A stretch of DNA of 64,000 nt, from contig JAEZKY010000331.1 of assembly GCA_023435985.1 (NCBI GenBank), forward strand, positions 41,207-105,206. The letters run 5' to 3'. The notes beneath the pieces are model-generated. The model was not told the origin of the DNA, did not search any database, and saw only the letters and a list, made by a program, of their open reading frames with translations. The stretch is from Bacillota bacterium (GTDB taxonomy: Bacteria; Bacillota; Clostridia; Clostridiales; Clostridiaceae). Both the position numbers and the translations under genes were made by a program. This document shows positions 24,015 to 32,805 of the stretch, piece by piece. Positions within the stretch are counted from its first letter, which is position 1, and the number at the start of each line of letters is the position of its first letter.

Positions 24015-24551
24015 ATGATCGGACAAAAAATCAGAGAAAGAAGACAACAACTTGGATTAAGTCTTAAAGAATTAGCAGAAAAGACAGATTTAACATCAGG
24101 ATTTTTAAGTCAAATAGAAAGAGATTTATCAGAGCCTTCGATTTCATCACTGCGTAAGATTTCTGAAGTTTTAGGTGTAGCTGTATTTTATTTTTTAGTA
24201 GATGATAAAGGTAAAAATCCTGTAGTAAAGAGAAATGAACGAAAGAAAATAAGATTCTCGGAATCTCATATGACTTACGAGTTATTATCTCCAGATATGG
24301 ATAGACAGATGGAGATGTTTATGGCTAAATTAGAGCCAGGAGCTATGACTTGTAGTGAACCGCTGACTCATCCAGGTGAAGAAGTAACTTATGTTCTTAA
24401 GGGAAAGATGTGGATAAAGATAGGTGAAGAAGAATATACACTTGAGCAGGGTGATACAATATACTATTTTGGAACAACTCCTCATCAGATAATAAATACT
24501 GGAGATGAAGAAATGATATTTATTTCAACTATAACTCCTCCTCAATTTTAA
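24015..24551 (+). CDS. XRE/cupin transcriptional regulator, likely of the purine block
   Basis: Regulator of 178 residues. The N-terminal XRE helix-turn-helix (about 5-60: RRQQLGLSLKELAEKT, SGFLSQIERDLSEPSI) is followed by a small-molecule-binding cupin (about 105-175: HPGEEVTYVLKGKMWI, EQGDTIYYFGTTPHQI). This PuuR-like layout is common for regulators of catabolic operons. ATG 24015 is seven bases after GGGGGAG. It stands at the head of the 34-kb plus-strand purine/selenium block and is the only regulator in it, so it is the best candidate for its control; the ligand may be a purine intermediate, by inference. Confidence 0.88.
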   Translation: MIGQKIRERRQQLGLSLKELAEKTDLTSGFLSQIERDLSEPSISSLRKISEVLGVAVFYFLVDDKGKNPVVKRNERKKIRFSESHMTYELLSPDMDRQMEMFMAKLEPGAMTCSEPLTHPGEEVTYVLKGKMWIKIGEEEYTLEQGDTIYYFGTTPHQIINTGDEEMIFISTITPPQF

Positions 24552-24575
24552 AAATAGATAACAATTAAGAGTTCA

Positions 24576-24604
24576 TTGACAATATTATTGGTTAGTGATA
24601 TTAT
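24576..24604 (+). promoter_or_regulatory. Strong promoter of a short structured transcript
   Basis: TTGACA (24576-24581), 17-base spacer, TATTAT (24599-24604). It is followed by a hairpin and a terminator within 80 bases. Confidence 0.75.
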
Positions 24605-24611
24605 ACTTATA

Positions 24612-24687
24612 TTAAATAAATTTAGTCATACTAAATTTATAAGTGGCAACGAGGTCATCGCTATTTTATTAGTGATGACCTTTTTTA
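24612..24687 (+). ncRNA. Candidate small RNA or leader attenuator
   Basis: The predicted transcript of about 75 bases holds a perfect hairpin AAATTTAG-TCATA-CTAAATTT (about 24620-24640), a single-stranded link GTGGCAACG, and a terminator AGGTCATCGCT/AGTGATGACCT with six T residues (24652-24687). It lies between the XRE/cupin regulator and dpaL. It could be a small RNA, a leader that controls read-through into dpaL, or simply the regulator gene terminator behind a chance promoter. It matches no riboswitch class I know. Confidence 0.45.
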
Positions 24688-24720
24688 CATAGAGGAAATT
24701 ATAGAATTTTCTAGAGATTT

Positions 24721-24780
24721 AAGGCATATGAAAGAAAATAGTCAGGCTGATTGACTTGTTCTTTTTTAGGTAATGCCTAA
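24721..24780 (+). repeat. Palindromic repeat, divergent copy
   Basis: AAGGCATATGAAAGAAAATA at the left and TTTTTTAGGTAATGCCTAA at the right are diverged arms of the dispersed AAGGCACATGAAAATAAATA family. Confidence 0.55.
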
Positions 24781-24828
24781 TGTCATGTTAATTAAATATA
24801 AGTAAAAAAGAATGAATAAATTAATAGT

Positions 24829-24854
24829 GAGCAATGTACAATTGACAGTGTAGA
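24829..24854 (+). repeat. Heptamer array upstream of dpaL
   Basis: Consecutive seven-base units CAATGTA, CAATTGA, CAGTGTA. Similar arrays precede guaD, xdhA and selD. Confidence 0.5.
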
Positions 24855-25045
24855 GAAAAAAGCTTATAGCTTTTCTTAAAGTGTATTTTTAGAAATTCAA
24901 TGAGGAGTTTTAGGTATATGAGAGAAAATAATAAGTTCAAATATGCTCAGGACATTTTTAATAATGTATTATCTTAAATTGCACATTGAAAACTGTAAGT
25001 TTAAGTACAAGTATTTATGTATTAAAAGTAGAGGAGAAAGTCAGA

Positions 25046-26260
25046 ATGAGTGAGAAATTTAAGAATGTTAGTCAGGATAGAAAAAAAGGAAAGAAGACAT
25101 CGTTGGAATTTTTAAACATTGATGCAGCTAGGAAGGCACAGAAATTTCATAAGAGTTTTAATAATTATAGTATCACGCCTCTAACAGAGCTTAAAAATTT
25201 GGCAGATACGATAGGAGTAAACAATATATATGTAAAGGACGAGTCATATAGATTTGGGTTAAATGCTTTTAAGGTATTAGGTGGAAGTTATGCAATAGGA
25301 AATTATATTGCAGAAAAGTTAGGACAAGATATAGATGAACTTCCATATGAAAAAATGATTTCTGATGAGGTGAAAAGCAAACTTGGGGATATAACCTTTA
25401 TTACTGCAACAGACGGAAATCATGGGAGAGGAGTGGCGTGGACAGCAAATCGATTAAAACAAAAATCTATTGTTTATATGCCGAAGGGAAGTTCTTTAGA
25501 GAGACTAAATAACATAAAGGCAGAAGGTGCAGAAGCTGCAATAACTGATATGAATTATGATGAGGCAGTAAGATTTTCAAATGAATTAGCAGAGAAAAAT
25601 GGCTGGGTAATGGTTCAAGATACGGCGTGGGATGGATATGAGAAGATTCCAACTTGGATAATGCAGGGATATACAACAATGGCATACGAAGTATATATGC
25701 AAATGCAGGAAATGAAAGCAGAAATGCCAACACATATTTTTCTGCAGGCAGGGGTTGGAGCTTTTGCAGGTGCTGTTCAAGGATTCTTTGCTAGTGTTTA
25801 TGGAGAAAACAGGCCAATAACGACAATAGTAGAACCTAATAAGGCAGATTGCATTTATAAGACGGCAGAGAAAAATGATGGAGAGCTTCATTTTGTAACA
25901 GGTGATATGGATACAATAATGGCAGGACTTGCCTGCGGAGAACCTTGCAGCATAGGATATAAAGTACTTAGGGATTATGGTGATAATTTTGTGTCATGTC
26001 CAGATTTTATCACTGCAAAAGGTATGAGAACAATGGGAAATCCAGTTGGAGACGATAAAAAAATAATCTCAGGGGAAAGCGGAGCAGTGACCTTAGGGCT
26101 TGTAGCTGAAATCATGGAAAATCCAGATTTACAGTGGTTAAAAGATAAATTGAAACTTGATGAAAATTCAAGAATCCTCTGCTTCAGCACTGAGGGAAAT
26201 ACAGATAAAGAAAGTTATAAAGACATAGTCTGGAATGGAAAGTATCCAAGTTATAGATAA
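25046..26260 (+). CDS. dpaL: Diaminopropionate ammonia-lyase
   Basis: PLP enzyme of 404 residues, the YgeX type: 2,3-diaminopropionate to pyruvate plus two ammonia. The PLP lysine lies in RFGLNAFKVLGGSYA (K76), the tetraglycine-type loop equivalent in ATDGNHGRGVAW, and LQAGVGAFAGAVQGFF and CFSTEGNTD are conserved. ATG 25046 is nine bases after GAGGAG; the in-frame extension to 24986 is unlikely. In the anaerobic purine clusters of E. coli and gut bacteria this gene is the terminal step that gives pyruvate. Here it opens the catabolic block. Confidence 0.94.
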   Translation: MSEKFKNVSQDRKKGKKTSLEFLNIDAARKAQKFHKSFNNYSITPLTELKNLADTIGVNNIYVKDESYRFGLNAFKVLGGSYAIGNYIAEKLGQDIDELPYEKMISDEVKSKLGDITFITATDGNHGRGVAWTANRLKQKSIVYMPKGSSLERLNNIKAEGAEAAITDMNYDEAVRFSNELAEKNGWVMVQDTAWDGYEKIPTWIMQGYTTMAYEVYMQMQEMKAEMPTHIFLQAGVGAFAGAVQGFFASVYGENRPITTIVEPNKADCIYKTAEKNDGELHFVTGDMDTIMAGLACGEPCSIGYKVLRDYGDNFVSCPDFITAKGMRTMGNPVGDDKKIISGESGAVTLGLVAEIMENPDLQWLKDKLKLDENSRILCFSTEGNTDKESYKDIVWNGKYPSYR

Positions 26261-26343
26261 ACAATGTGTATTTTAGATTTTGGTGATAGTTAACTGAAAG
26301 CACAAATAGCAACAATAAAGAAAAGTTAAAAAATTTTTGTACC

Positions 26344-26371
26344 TAACTGTAAACTGCAAACTGTGAACTGA
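26344..26371 (+). repeat. Heptamer array upstream of guaD
   Basis: Units TAACTGT, AAACTGC, AAACTGT, GAACTGA in tandem, ending a few bases before the GGGGGGAG ribosome site. Confidence 0.65.
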
Positions 26372-26387
26372 CTAAAGGGGGGAGAGT

Positions 26388-27668
26388 ATGAGAGACCTAG
26401 AAAAGAATATAAAAATATTAAAAGGAAATATTATATATACTGAAAATAGTGATTCGTTTAATGTGGTTGAAAAGGGATTTATTATAGTTAAGGATGGAAT
26501 TGTCGATGGTACTTATGAAAAGTTACCTGAGGAATTTAAAGATATGCAAGTTGAAGACTACGGAGATAAATTAATAATCCCTGGATTTATAGACTTGCAT
26601 ACCCATGCTTCTCAATTTGCTATAAAAGGAATTGGATACGATAAGGAGCTTTTGCCTTGGCTTGAAACCTATACTTTCCCAGAAGAATCAAAATTCATAG
26701 ATAAGGTCTATGCTGAAAAGGTATATAAAGAATTTGTTGATGAATTATATGAAGAAGGTACTACAAGAGCAGTTATTTTTGCAACTATTCATTTTGAGGC
26801 CACAGAGATTTTGATGAAGCTCCTTGAAGAAAAAGGAATAGAAGCCTATGTTGGAAAAGTGAATATGGATAGAAATTGTCCAGATACATTAAAGGAAAAG
26901 AGTGATGAATCTGTTGAAACTACTATAAAGTGGATAGAGAATTCCAGTAAGAAGTATAAGTATGTAAAACCAATAATTACTCCTAGATTTGTTCCAAGCT
27001 GTACAGGCCATTTAATGAAAGAATTAGGAAGTATAGCAGTAAGTAAATCTATGCCAGTACAATCCCATTTATCTGAAAATTTATCAGAGATTGAGTGGGT
27101 AAAAGAATTGCATCCTGAATGTAAAAATTATGGTGAGGTTTATGATAAGTTTAATCTCTTTGGGCAGACCAAAACAATAATGGCTCACTGTGTGTATTTA
27201 ACAGAGGATGAGATAAATGCAATTAAGGATAATAATGTAACTATAGCACATTGTCCAACTTCCAATGTAAATATATCTAGTGGAATAGCACCTATAAATA
27301 CATTGCTTAGAAAGAAAAAAGTGAAAATTGGACTCGGCTCAGATATAGCTGGAGGAGAAAGCTTAAGCCTGCTTTCTGTAATGAAATCAGCAGTTAGTTT
27401 GTCAAAAATGAGAGCCGTATGCTTTAAGGAAGAAGAAAAAGCTTTAACACTTCCAGAGGTTTTTTACTTAGCAACGAAAGGCGGAGGAAGCTTTTTTGGG
27501 AAGGTTGGAAGCTTTGAAAAGAGTTATGAATTTGATGCGTTAATAATAGATGATGATAACTTATGGAAGGTTAATAAAGGAAATATAGAAGAAAGATTAG
27601 AAAAGTTAGTTTATTTAGGTGATAAGAGAAACATAATTAAAAGGTATGTATGTGGAAGAGAAATATAG
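26388..27668 (+). CDS. guaD: Guanine deaminase
   Basis: Amidohydrolase of 426 residues that converts guanine to xanthine and ammonia. Zinc and substrate motifs are GFIDLHTHASQF (near 66), the guanine-deaminase block LPWLETYTFPEE, TPRFVPSC, QSHLSEN, MAHCVYLTEDE, AHCPTSN and the aspartate in GLGSDIAGG. The start follows GGGGGGAG by normal spacing. It feeds guanine into the xanthine route of the surrounding operon. It is separated from dpaL by 127 bases that include a heptamer array and followed closely by the YgeY-type hydrolase. Confidence 0.94.
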   Translation: MRDLEKNIKILKGNIIYTENSDSFNVVEKGFIIVKDGIVDGTYEKLPEEFKDMQVEDYGDKLIIPGFIDLHTHASQFAIKGIGYDKELLPWLETYTFPEESKFIDKVYAEKVYKEFVDELYEEGTTRAVIFATIHFEATEILMKLLEEKGIEAYVGKVNMDRNCPDTLKEKSDESVETTIKWIENSSKKYKYVKPIITPRFVPSCTGHLMKELGSIAVSKSMPVQSHLSENLSEIEWVKELHPECKNYGEVYDKFNLFGQTKTIMAHCVYLTEDEINAIKDNNVTIAHCPTSNVNISSGIAPINTLLRKKKVKIGLGSDIAGGESLSLLSVMKSAVSLSKMRAVCFKEEEKALTLPEVFYLATKGGGSFFGKVGSFEKSYEFDALIIDDDNLWKVNKGNIEERLEKLVYLGDKRNIIKRYVCGREI

Positions 27669-27685
27669 GAAAGAGGTAGTTTTAT

Positions 27686-28876
27686 ATGGATAAGGAGAAA
27701 AAAGAAAAGCTAATAAAGCTTTGTCAGGATGTCATCAAGATAGAAAGTTATTCTGGAAATGAAGGAAATGTAGTTAAATGCATTGAAGAAAACATGAAAA
27801 ATGCAGGTTTTGATGAAGTTATTGTAGATAAATATGGAAGCATAGTTGGAAAAATAAAAGGAAATAGACCAGGTAATAAAGTACTTTTCGATGCTCATAT
27901 AGATACAGTTCCAGTGGGAAATCTAGAAGAATGGAAGCATGATCCTTTCGGAGCGGAGATATGTGATGACAAGATTTATGGAAGAGGTACTTCAGATATG
28001 AAGGGCTCTTTAGCAGCTATGATAACAGCAGCAGAATATTTTACTAAGGATACTAATAGAGACTTTCCAGGGGAAATATATATTGCAGGGGTTGTTCATG
28101 AAGAGTGCTTTGAAGGAGTTGCTGCAAGGAATATAAGTGAGCTTGTTAAACCTGACTATGTAATTATAGGGGAAGCTTCTGAATTAAATTTAAAAATAGG
28201 ACAACGTGGGCGTGCTGAAATTGTAGTAGAGACCTTTGGAGTTCCAGCTCATTCTGCTAATCCGGAAAAGGGAATTAATGCAGTTTATAGCATGGCGAAG
28301 GTGATAAATAAGCTTCAGGAAATCAAATATGAGGAAGATGAATTTTTAGGAAAAGGAATTTTAGAGCTTACTGATATCAAATCTTCACCTTATCCAGGAG
28401 CTTCAGTTGTTCCAAGCTATTGTAAGGTGACTTATGATAGAAGATTATTAGTTGGAGAGACTAAAGATGGTGTTTTAGAACCTATTGTAAAATTACTTGA
28501 AGAGCTGAAAAAGGAATTCCCTAATATAGATTACAAAGTTTCTTATGCTAAGGGAACTGAAAAATGTCATACAGGAGAATTTATTGAAGGAGAAAGATTT
28601 TTCCCAGCCTGGTGCTATAAAGAGGAGGAAACTTTCGTACAAAAAACTTTTGAAGGTTTAAAAAATATAGGATTAGATCCTAAGATAACTAACTATTCCT
28701 TCTGTACTAATGGAAGTCACTACGCAGGAGAAGCTAATATAAAGACTATAGGCTTTGGTCCATCAAAAGAAAATATAGCCCATACTATAGATGAATATAT
28801 TGAAATAGAGCAGCTTGCAGGTGCATGTGAGGGCTATTACAAAATAATGGAGACATTATTAGGCTTAGAATCATAA
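27686..28876 (+). CDS. ygeY: YgeY-family M20 hydrolase
   Basis: Metal-dependent hydrolase of 396 residues, peptidase M20 fold, of the family annotated as selenium-metabolism-linked. Metal motifs are DAHIDTVPVG (about 72), GRGTSDMKGSLAA, and HEECFEG; the dimerisation domain contains GRAEIVVETFGVPAHSANP, split here as RAEIVVET and PAHSANP. The ATG comes 17 bases after guaD behind GAGG. In characterised clusters ygeY accompanies ygeX and ssnA in anaerobic purine breakdown and probably cleaves an amide or ureido bond of a late intermediate; the exact substrate is not settled. Confidence 0.9.
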   Translation: MDKEKKEKLIKLCQDVIKIESYSGNEGNVVKCIEENMKNAGFDEVIVDKYGSIVGKIKGNRPGNKVLFDAHIDTVPVGNLEEWKHDPFGAEICDDKIYGRGTSDMKGSLAAMITAAEYFTKDTNRDFPGEIYIAGVVHEECFEGVAARNISELVKPDYVIIGEASELNLKIGQRGRAEIVVETFGVPAHSANPEKGINAVYSMAKVINKLQEIKYEEDEFLGKGILELTDIKSSPYPGASVVPSYCKVTYDRRLLVGETKDGVLEPIVKLLEELKKEFPNIDYKVSYAKGTEKCHTGEFIEGERFFPAWCYKEEETFVQKTFEGLKNIGLDPKITNYSFCTNGSHYAGEANIKTIGFGPSKENIAHTIDEYIEIEQLAGACEGYYKIMETLLGLES

Positions 28877-28933
28877 GCCTTAGGAGAATGGTTTCATGAC
28901 ATTTTGTGCTTCGAGAAAGGAAGGGTTATAAAA

Positions 28934-30535
28934 ATGCAGTGGATGATAAGTAATGGAACTATAGTTGATGGAAGTAAAAAGCAGGCGTATGTTGGAGATA
29001 TTATAATAGAAGATTCTGTAATTAAAGAAATTGGAGACTTAAGTAATAAGAAAGAAGAAATGGAGTATGTACTGGATGCTAAAGGACAGGTTGTAGCACC
29101 AGGCTTTATTGATACTCACAGTCATTCTGACCTGAAGATACTAAGTGACAGAGACATTAGACCTAAAATATATCAGGGAATAACCACTGAGGTTTTAGGG
29201 CAAGATGGTATATCAATGGCACCTTTACCCAAGAAATATATTAAGGACTGGAGAAAAAATTTAAGCGGACTTGAAGGGGACAGCGATGATATTTCATGGA
29301 ATTATGAAACTGTTACGGATTATTTTCATGAAATTGAAACTAAAGGTCTCACATCTAATATATGTTATCTTGTTCCTCATGGTAATATCAGAATGGAAGC
29401 AATGGGGCTTTCAGCTGATAAAGCAGGTAAAGATGAGATTGAAAACATGAAGAGGATTTTAAGAAGAGAACTTGAAGCAGGGGCAGCTGGATTATCTTCA
29501 GGTCTCATATATATTCCATGTGCTTATGGTGATACAGAAGAACTAATTGAACTTTGCAAGGTGGTTGCAGAATATAATAAGATTTTCGTGGTACATCAGA
29601 GAAGCGAAGCAAATGAAATCATAGAGTCTATGAAAGAGATAATCAGAATAGGCAGAGAAAGTAAAGTAAAAATACACTTTTCTCATTTTAAGATATGCGG
29701 GAAAAATAACTGGAATAAAGCAGAGGAAATAATTTCACTTATGGAAGAAGCTGAGAAAGACGGCGTTAAGGTATCCTTTGATCAATATCCTTATGAAGCT
29801 GGAAGTACTATGTTAAGTGTCATAATTCCACCTTGGGTTCACAGCGGTGGAACTAACAAAATGCTTGAGAGAATAAAATCAGAAGAGTTGAGACCTAAGA
29901 TAATAGAAGAAATCTACGAGACTAACTGCAACTGGGATAATTTCGTTGAATTTGCAGGCATTGATGGAATATACATTACTTCAGTAAAAACTGATAAAAA
30001 CAAAAATGTGATAGGTAAGAACTTAAAAGAACTAGGTGAAATGAGAGGAAAAGATTCAGTAGAAGCAACTTTAGATTTATTGATTGAGGAAGAAAATGCT
30101 GTAGGTATGATTGATTATTATGGTTCTGAGGAACTTGTAATTAAATTCATGAAGAGAAAAGAACAAAATTTTTGTACAGATGGATTACTTGGAGGGAAGC
30201 CGCACCCAAGAGTATATGGTGCTTTTCCAAGAGGTCTTGGAAGATATGTAAGAGAACTTAAAGCCGTATCCTTAGAAGAAGCAGTATATAAAATGACTTA
30301 TAAGGCTGCAGAGATAATAGGAATAAAAGATAGAGGATATATTTCACCAGGCTTTAAAGCAGATATAGTAATTTTTGATAAAGACGAGATAATAGATAAG
30401 GGAACGTTCATAGAACCAGAACAATATCCAGAAGGTATATCTTATGTGATTGTGAATGGAAATATTGTTATAAAAAATGGTGAATACTCACAAGGAAATT
30501 ATGGAACACTTATAAAGCAAACAAATGAAAACTAG
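28934..30535 (+). CDS. D-aminoacylase-type amidohydrolase
   Basis: Amidohydrolase of 533 residues of the N-acyl-D-amino-acid deacylase family. Metal-site motifs: GFIDTHSHSDLK (about 57), QGITTEVLGQDG, the conserved cysteine region GAAGLSSGLIYIPC, VVHQRSEANE, KIHFSHFK and C-terminal PRGLGRYVRE. ATG 28934 follows GGAAGGG by eight bases; a TTG at 28904 has no site. In this operon it probably opens an N-acyl, N-formyl or N-carbamoyl link of a purine intermediate rather than a true D-amino acid; that is inference from position. It occupies the place where other clusters have ygeW. Confidence 0.88.
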   Translation: MQWMISNGTIVDGSKKQAYVGDIIIEDSVIKEIGDLSNKKEEMEYVLDAKGQVVAPGFIDTHSHSDLKILSDRDIRPKIYQGITTEVLGQDGISMAPLPKKYIKDWRKNLSGLEGDSDDISWNYETVTDYFHEIETKGLTSNICYLVPHGNIRMEAMGLSADKAGKDEIENMKRILRRELEAGAAGLSSGLIYIPCAYGDTEELIELCKVVAEYNKIFVVHQRSEANEIIESMKEIIRIGRESKVKIHFSHFKICGKNNWNKAEEIISLMEEAEKDGVKVSFDQYPYEAGSTMLSVIIPPWVHSGGTNKMLERIKSEELRPKIIEEIYETNCNWDNFVEFAGIDGIYITSVKTDKNKNVIGKNLKELGEMRGKDSVEATLDLLIEEENAVGMIDYYGSEELVIKFMKRKEQNFCTDGLLGGKPHPRVYGAFPRGLGRYVRELKAVSLEEAVYKMTYKAAEIIGIKDRGYISPGFKADIVIFDKDEIIDKGTFIEPEQYPEGISYVIVNGNIVIKNGEYSQGNYGTLIKQTNEN

Positions 30536-30671
30536 TAAATAAATAATATTGTAAATAAAATTTATTAACTTAGATTTTTGTCTAAGATCTTGAAATTAAT
30601 TCTTAAAAATTAATTGAAGATTGTACTGCTAATGATTATATGGTACAAAACATGAGGAAAGAAGAATTTAT

Positions 30672-31250
30672 ATGGGTGTAGATGGAGTCATATTAGCAGC
30701 TGGATATTCAAGCAGAGCTAATGCCTTTAAAATGGAACTGGAAATTAATAAAAAGGCGATATTACAAAGGTGCATAGAGTCTTTATATGATGAATGCGAT
30801 AAAATAATAGTAGTCAGCGGCTACAAAAACGAAAAGATAAACAAGTTAGTTGAAGGTTATGCTAAAGTAAGAGTAGTATATAATGAAGAATTTCATAAAG
30901 GAATGTTCAGCTCTGTAAAAAAGGGAATACAAGGTGTTACTCAGGAAAGATTTTTGCTTACTCCTGGAGATTATCCGTTAATAAGTAAAGAGGTAGTTAA
31001 AAAAATAGTAAAAGAGAAAAATGACATAGTTATTCCGAGTTATAATAACAAAGGCGGACATCCAATTTTGTTAAGCAGCTCACTTATAAATGATATATTA
31101 GCTGAAGATGAAGGTTCTAATTTGAAAATATATTTAAGTAAAAAGAAATGTTCATATTTAAATATAGATGACATAGGAATTTTAATGGATGTTGACACTG
31201 ATGAAGATTATGAATCTGTAAAAGAAGTGCTAATAAAAAAACGATATTGA
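30672..31250 (+). CDS. MocA/MobA-like nucleotidyltransferase, paralogue 1
   Basis: NTP-transferase fold protein of 192 residues: VILAAGYSSRANAFKMEL at the N-terminus (nucleotide loop), IIVVSGYKNEKI, LLTPGDYPLIS with the metal aspartate, and GGHPILL. Relatives are molybdenum cofactor cytidylyltransferase MocA (makes molybdopterin cytosine dinucleotide for xanthine dehydrogenase-type enzymes) and YgfJ of the E. coli purine cluster. The usual G-K-N-K-L pattern of the loop is changed (RANAFKME), so nucleotide choice is uncertain. A second paralogue is at 49.2 kb. A terminator follows. Confidence 0.82.
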   Translation: MGVDGVILAAGYSSRANAFKMELEINKKAILQRCIESLYDECDKIIVVSGYKNEKINKLVEGYAKVRVVYNEEFHKGMFSSVKKGIQGVTQERFLLTPGDYPLISKEVVKKIVKEKNDIVIPSYNNKGGHPILLSSSLINDILAEDEGSNLKIYLSKKKCSYLNIDDIGILMDVDTDEDYESVKEVLIKKRY

Positions 31251-31268
31251 AAATATTTTTTGATATTA

Positions 31269-31298
31269 TTGACTTTTGTGTTAATAAAGATATATAAT
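31269..31298 (+). promoter_or_regulatory. Promoter upstream of the hydantoinase gene
   Basis: TTGACT (31269-31274), 18-base spacer, TATAAT (31293-31298). It lies before the terminator at 31341, so it would drive a short leader first. Confidence 0.55.
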
Positions 31299-31340
31299 TT
31301 TTAATAAAAGTAAAAAAGTTAAATTGAATTAAACGGACAA

Positions 31341-31382
31341 AGAGGTCTTATTTCTGAAATTGGAAATGAGGCCTCTTTTTGC
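31341..31382 (+). terminator. Terminator between the mocA-like gene and the hydantoinase gene
   Basis: AGAGGTCTTATTTC pairs with GAAATGAGGCCTCT (14 bases, two G-T pairs), loop of eight, then TTTTT. Like the hairpin at 24652, it starts with (A)GAGGTC and is preceded by a G-A-C-A-A type link and a promoter, so it may be a leader attenuator. Confidence 0.75.
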
Positions 31383-31512
31383 ATATACATAGGTATTGAA
31401 AAACCATAAAAATTCGAAATTTTGCTGTTTAAAGTCAGTTGAAAATATAGATTAAAAGTAATAAGTTATATTATCAAATATTAAAATTAGATATAGGAAG
31501 GAGGAGATATTA

Positions 31513-32805
31513 TTGTTTGATTTAGGAATATTAAATGGACGATTATATTTGAATGGAAGTTTTACTCAAAGTAATCTCTATATAAAAAATGGAGTGATAG
31601 ATACTATAACAAAATCTGATTTGGAAAGCACAGAAAAATATGATGTACAAGGAAAAATGGTATTGCCAGGTTTTATAGATGCACATGTACATTTTAATTT
31701 AGAAGCTAAAGCCAATGTATCAGAAGATGATTTCTTTAGTGGATCTAAGAAAGCTGCAATAGGAGGAATAACAACATTTATGGATTTTTTAGATCCAATT
31801 AAAGATGTTAGTCAATTGGATGAAGCTTTTAATAACAGATATGAACTTGCTAAAAAGAGTGTAATAGATTATGGATTTCATGTGACTCTTGGAAATCCAG
31901 AAGGAGAGGTCAGAGCTCTTTTAAATAAAAGCTGTCTGCTTGGAATGCCAACTGTAAAATTATTTACAACCTATGCTTCAACTAATAGGCAGACAAAAGA
32001 TTATTACATCGATGAGCTGCTTAAATATTCTAAACAAGCTAAAGTGAGAATATTAGTTCATGCAGAAAACAATGACATGATAAAAGAGAAAAATGTTTTA
32101 GTAAAAGATCATGAAAGTTCAAGACCTGCAATTTCAGAAATTACTGAAGTCTTAAAACTTGCCGAAATGGCACGATATAGGGATGGACTTCTATATATAG
32201 TTCATACTAATTGTGGGACGACTCTTGAAAGAATAAAAGAAATCTATTCTAAGCAATTACATTCATCAATAATATTAGAAAGTGCACCTCATTACTTTAA
32301 GTTTAATTCCTCATTATATGAAAAAGAAGATGGATATTTATATACTATGACTCCTCCACTAAGAAGTGAAGAAGAGAGAGTAAAGCTGATTAATAACATA
32401 GATGCAATTGATGTAATAGGTACTGACCATTGTCCATATCCAAAAAGGCTAAAGAATAAAAAATATACAAGTGAAATTCCTATGGGCATTGATGGAGTGA
32501 AATATTCGTTCTTAAATATGTTTACTCTTTTTGGAGAAGATATAATCCCTAAGTTTACAGCAGAGCCTTCAAAAATACATGGATTATATCCTAAAAAGGG
32601 AGTATTAATGCCGGGCAGTGATGGAGATATAGTAATCTTCGATCCAAATAAAATAACAAAAGTAGTAGATGATAACTCTGTATATAATGGTGAAGTTTTA
32701 AAGGGTGAAATAACTGCAACGATTTCTAAAGGAAAATTCATAGTTAAAGAAGGGAAATTTTTAGGAGGACAAGGTCAATATCTAGCAAGGAGGTTAGAAA
32801 TATGA
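31513..32805 (+). CDS. hyuA: Hydantoinase/dihydropyrimidinase-type amidohydrolase
   Basis: Cyclic amidohydrolase of 430 residues, related to hydantoinases and allantoinase. Motifs: GFIDAHVHFN (first metal pair), GGITTFMDF, the carboxylated-lysine position in TVKLFTTYAS, LVHAENND, and VIGTDHCPYP with the metal aspartate. The start is TTG 31513, six bases after GGAGGAG. In purine clusters the HyuA-type enzyme is thought to open one of the rings after reduction or hydroxylation. Its stop overlaps the ssnA start by four bases (ATGA), so the two are coupled. Confidence 0.88.
   Translation: MFDLGILNGRLYLNGSFTQSNLYIKNGVIDTITKSDLESTEKYDVQGKMVLPGFIDAHVHFNLEAKANVSEDDFFSGSKKAAIGGITTFMDFLDPIKDVSQLDEAFNNRYELAKKSVIDYGFHVTLGNPEGEVRALLNKSCLLGMPTVKLFTTYASTNRQTKDYYIDELLKYSKQAKVRILVHAENNDMIKEKNVLVKDHESSRPAISEITEVLKLAEMARYRDGLLYIVHTNCGTTLERIKEIYSKQLHSSIILESAPHYFKFNSSLYEKEDGYLYTMTPPLRSEEERVKLINNIDAIDVIGTDHCPYPKRLKNKKYTSEIPMGIDGVKYSFLNMFTLFGEDIIPKFTAEPSKIHGLYPKKGVLMPGSDGDIVIFDPNKITKVVDDNSVYNGEVLKGEITATISKGKFIVKEGKFLGGQGQYLARRLEI

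Larger units (their letters stand above)
24688..25045. other. Leader region of dpaL
   Basis: About 360 bases with a palindromic repeat copy (24721-24780), a heptamer array (24829-24854) and a possible 19-codon frame (24918-24977, MRENNKFKYAQ...). No larger gene. Confidence 0.5.

Noticed and set aside
24612..24687. Guanidine-III or other named riboswitch
   Set aside because: Only a short ACGAGG word agrees; the pseudoknot core and the rest of the consensus are absent.
24918..24977. 19-codon leader peptide before dpaL
   Set aside because: It has a GAGGAG site but starts within a sequence resembling a repeat arm; too short to support without conservation data.
26344..26371. CRISPR-like array
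   Set aside because: Units are seven bases, contiguous, with no spacers and no cas genes nearby.
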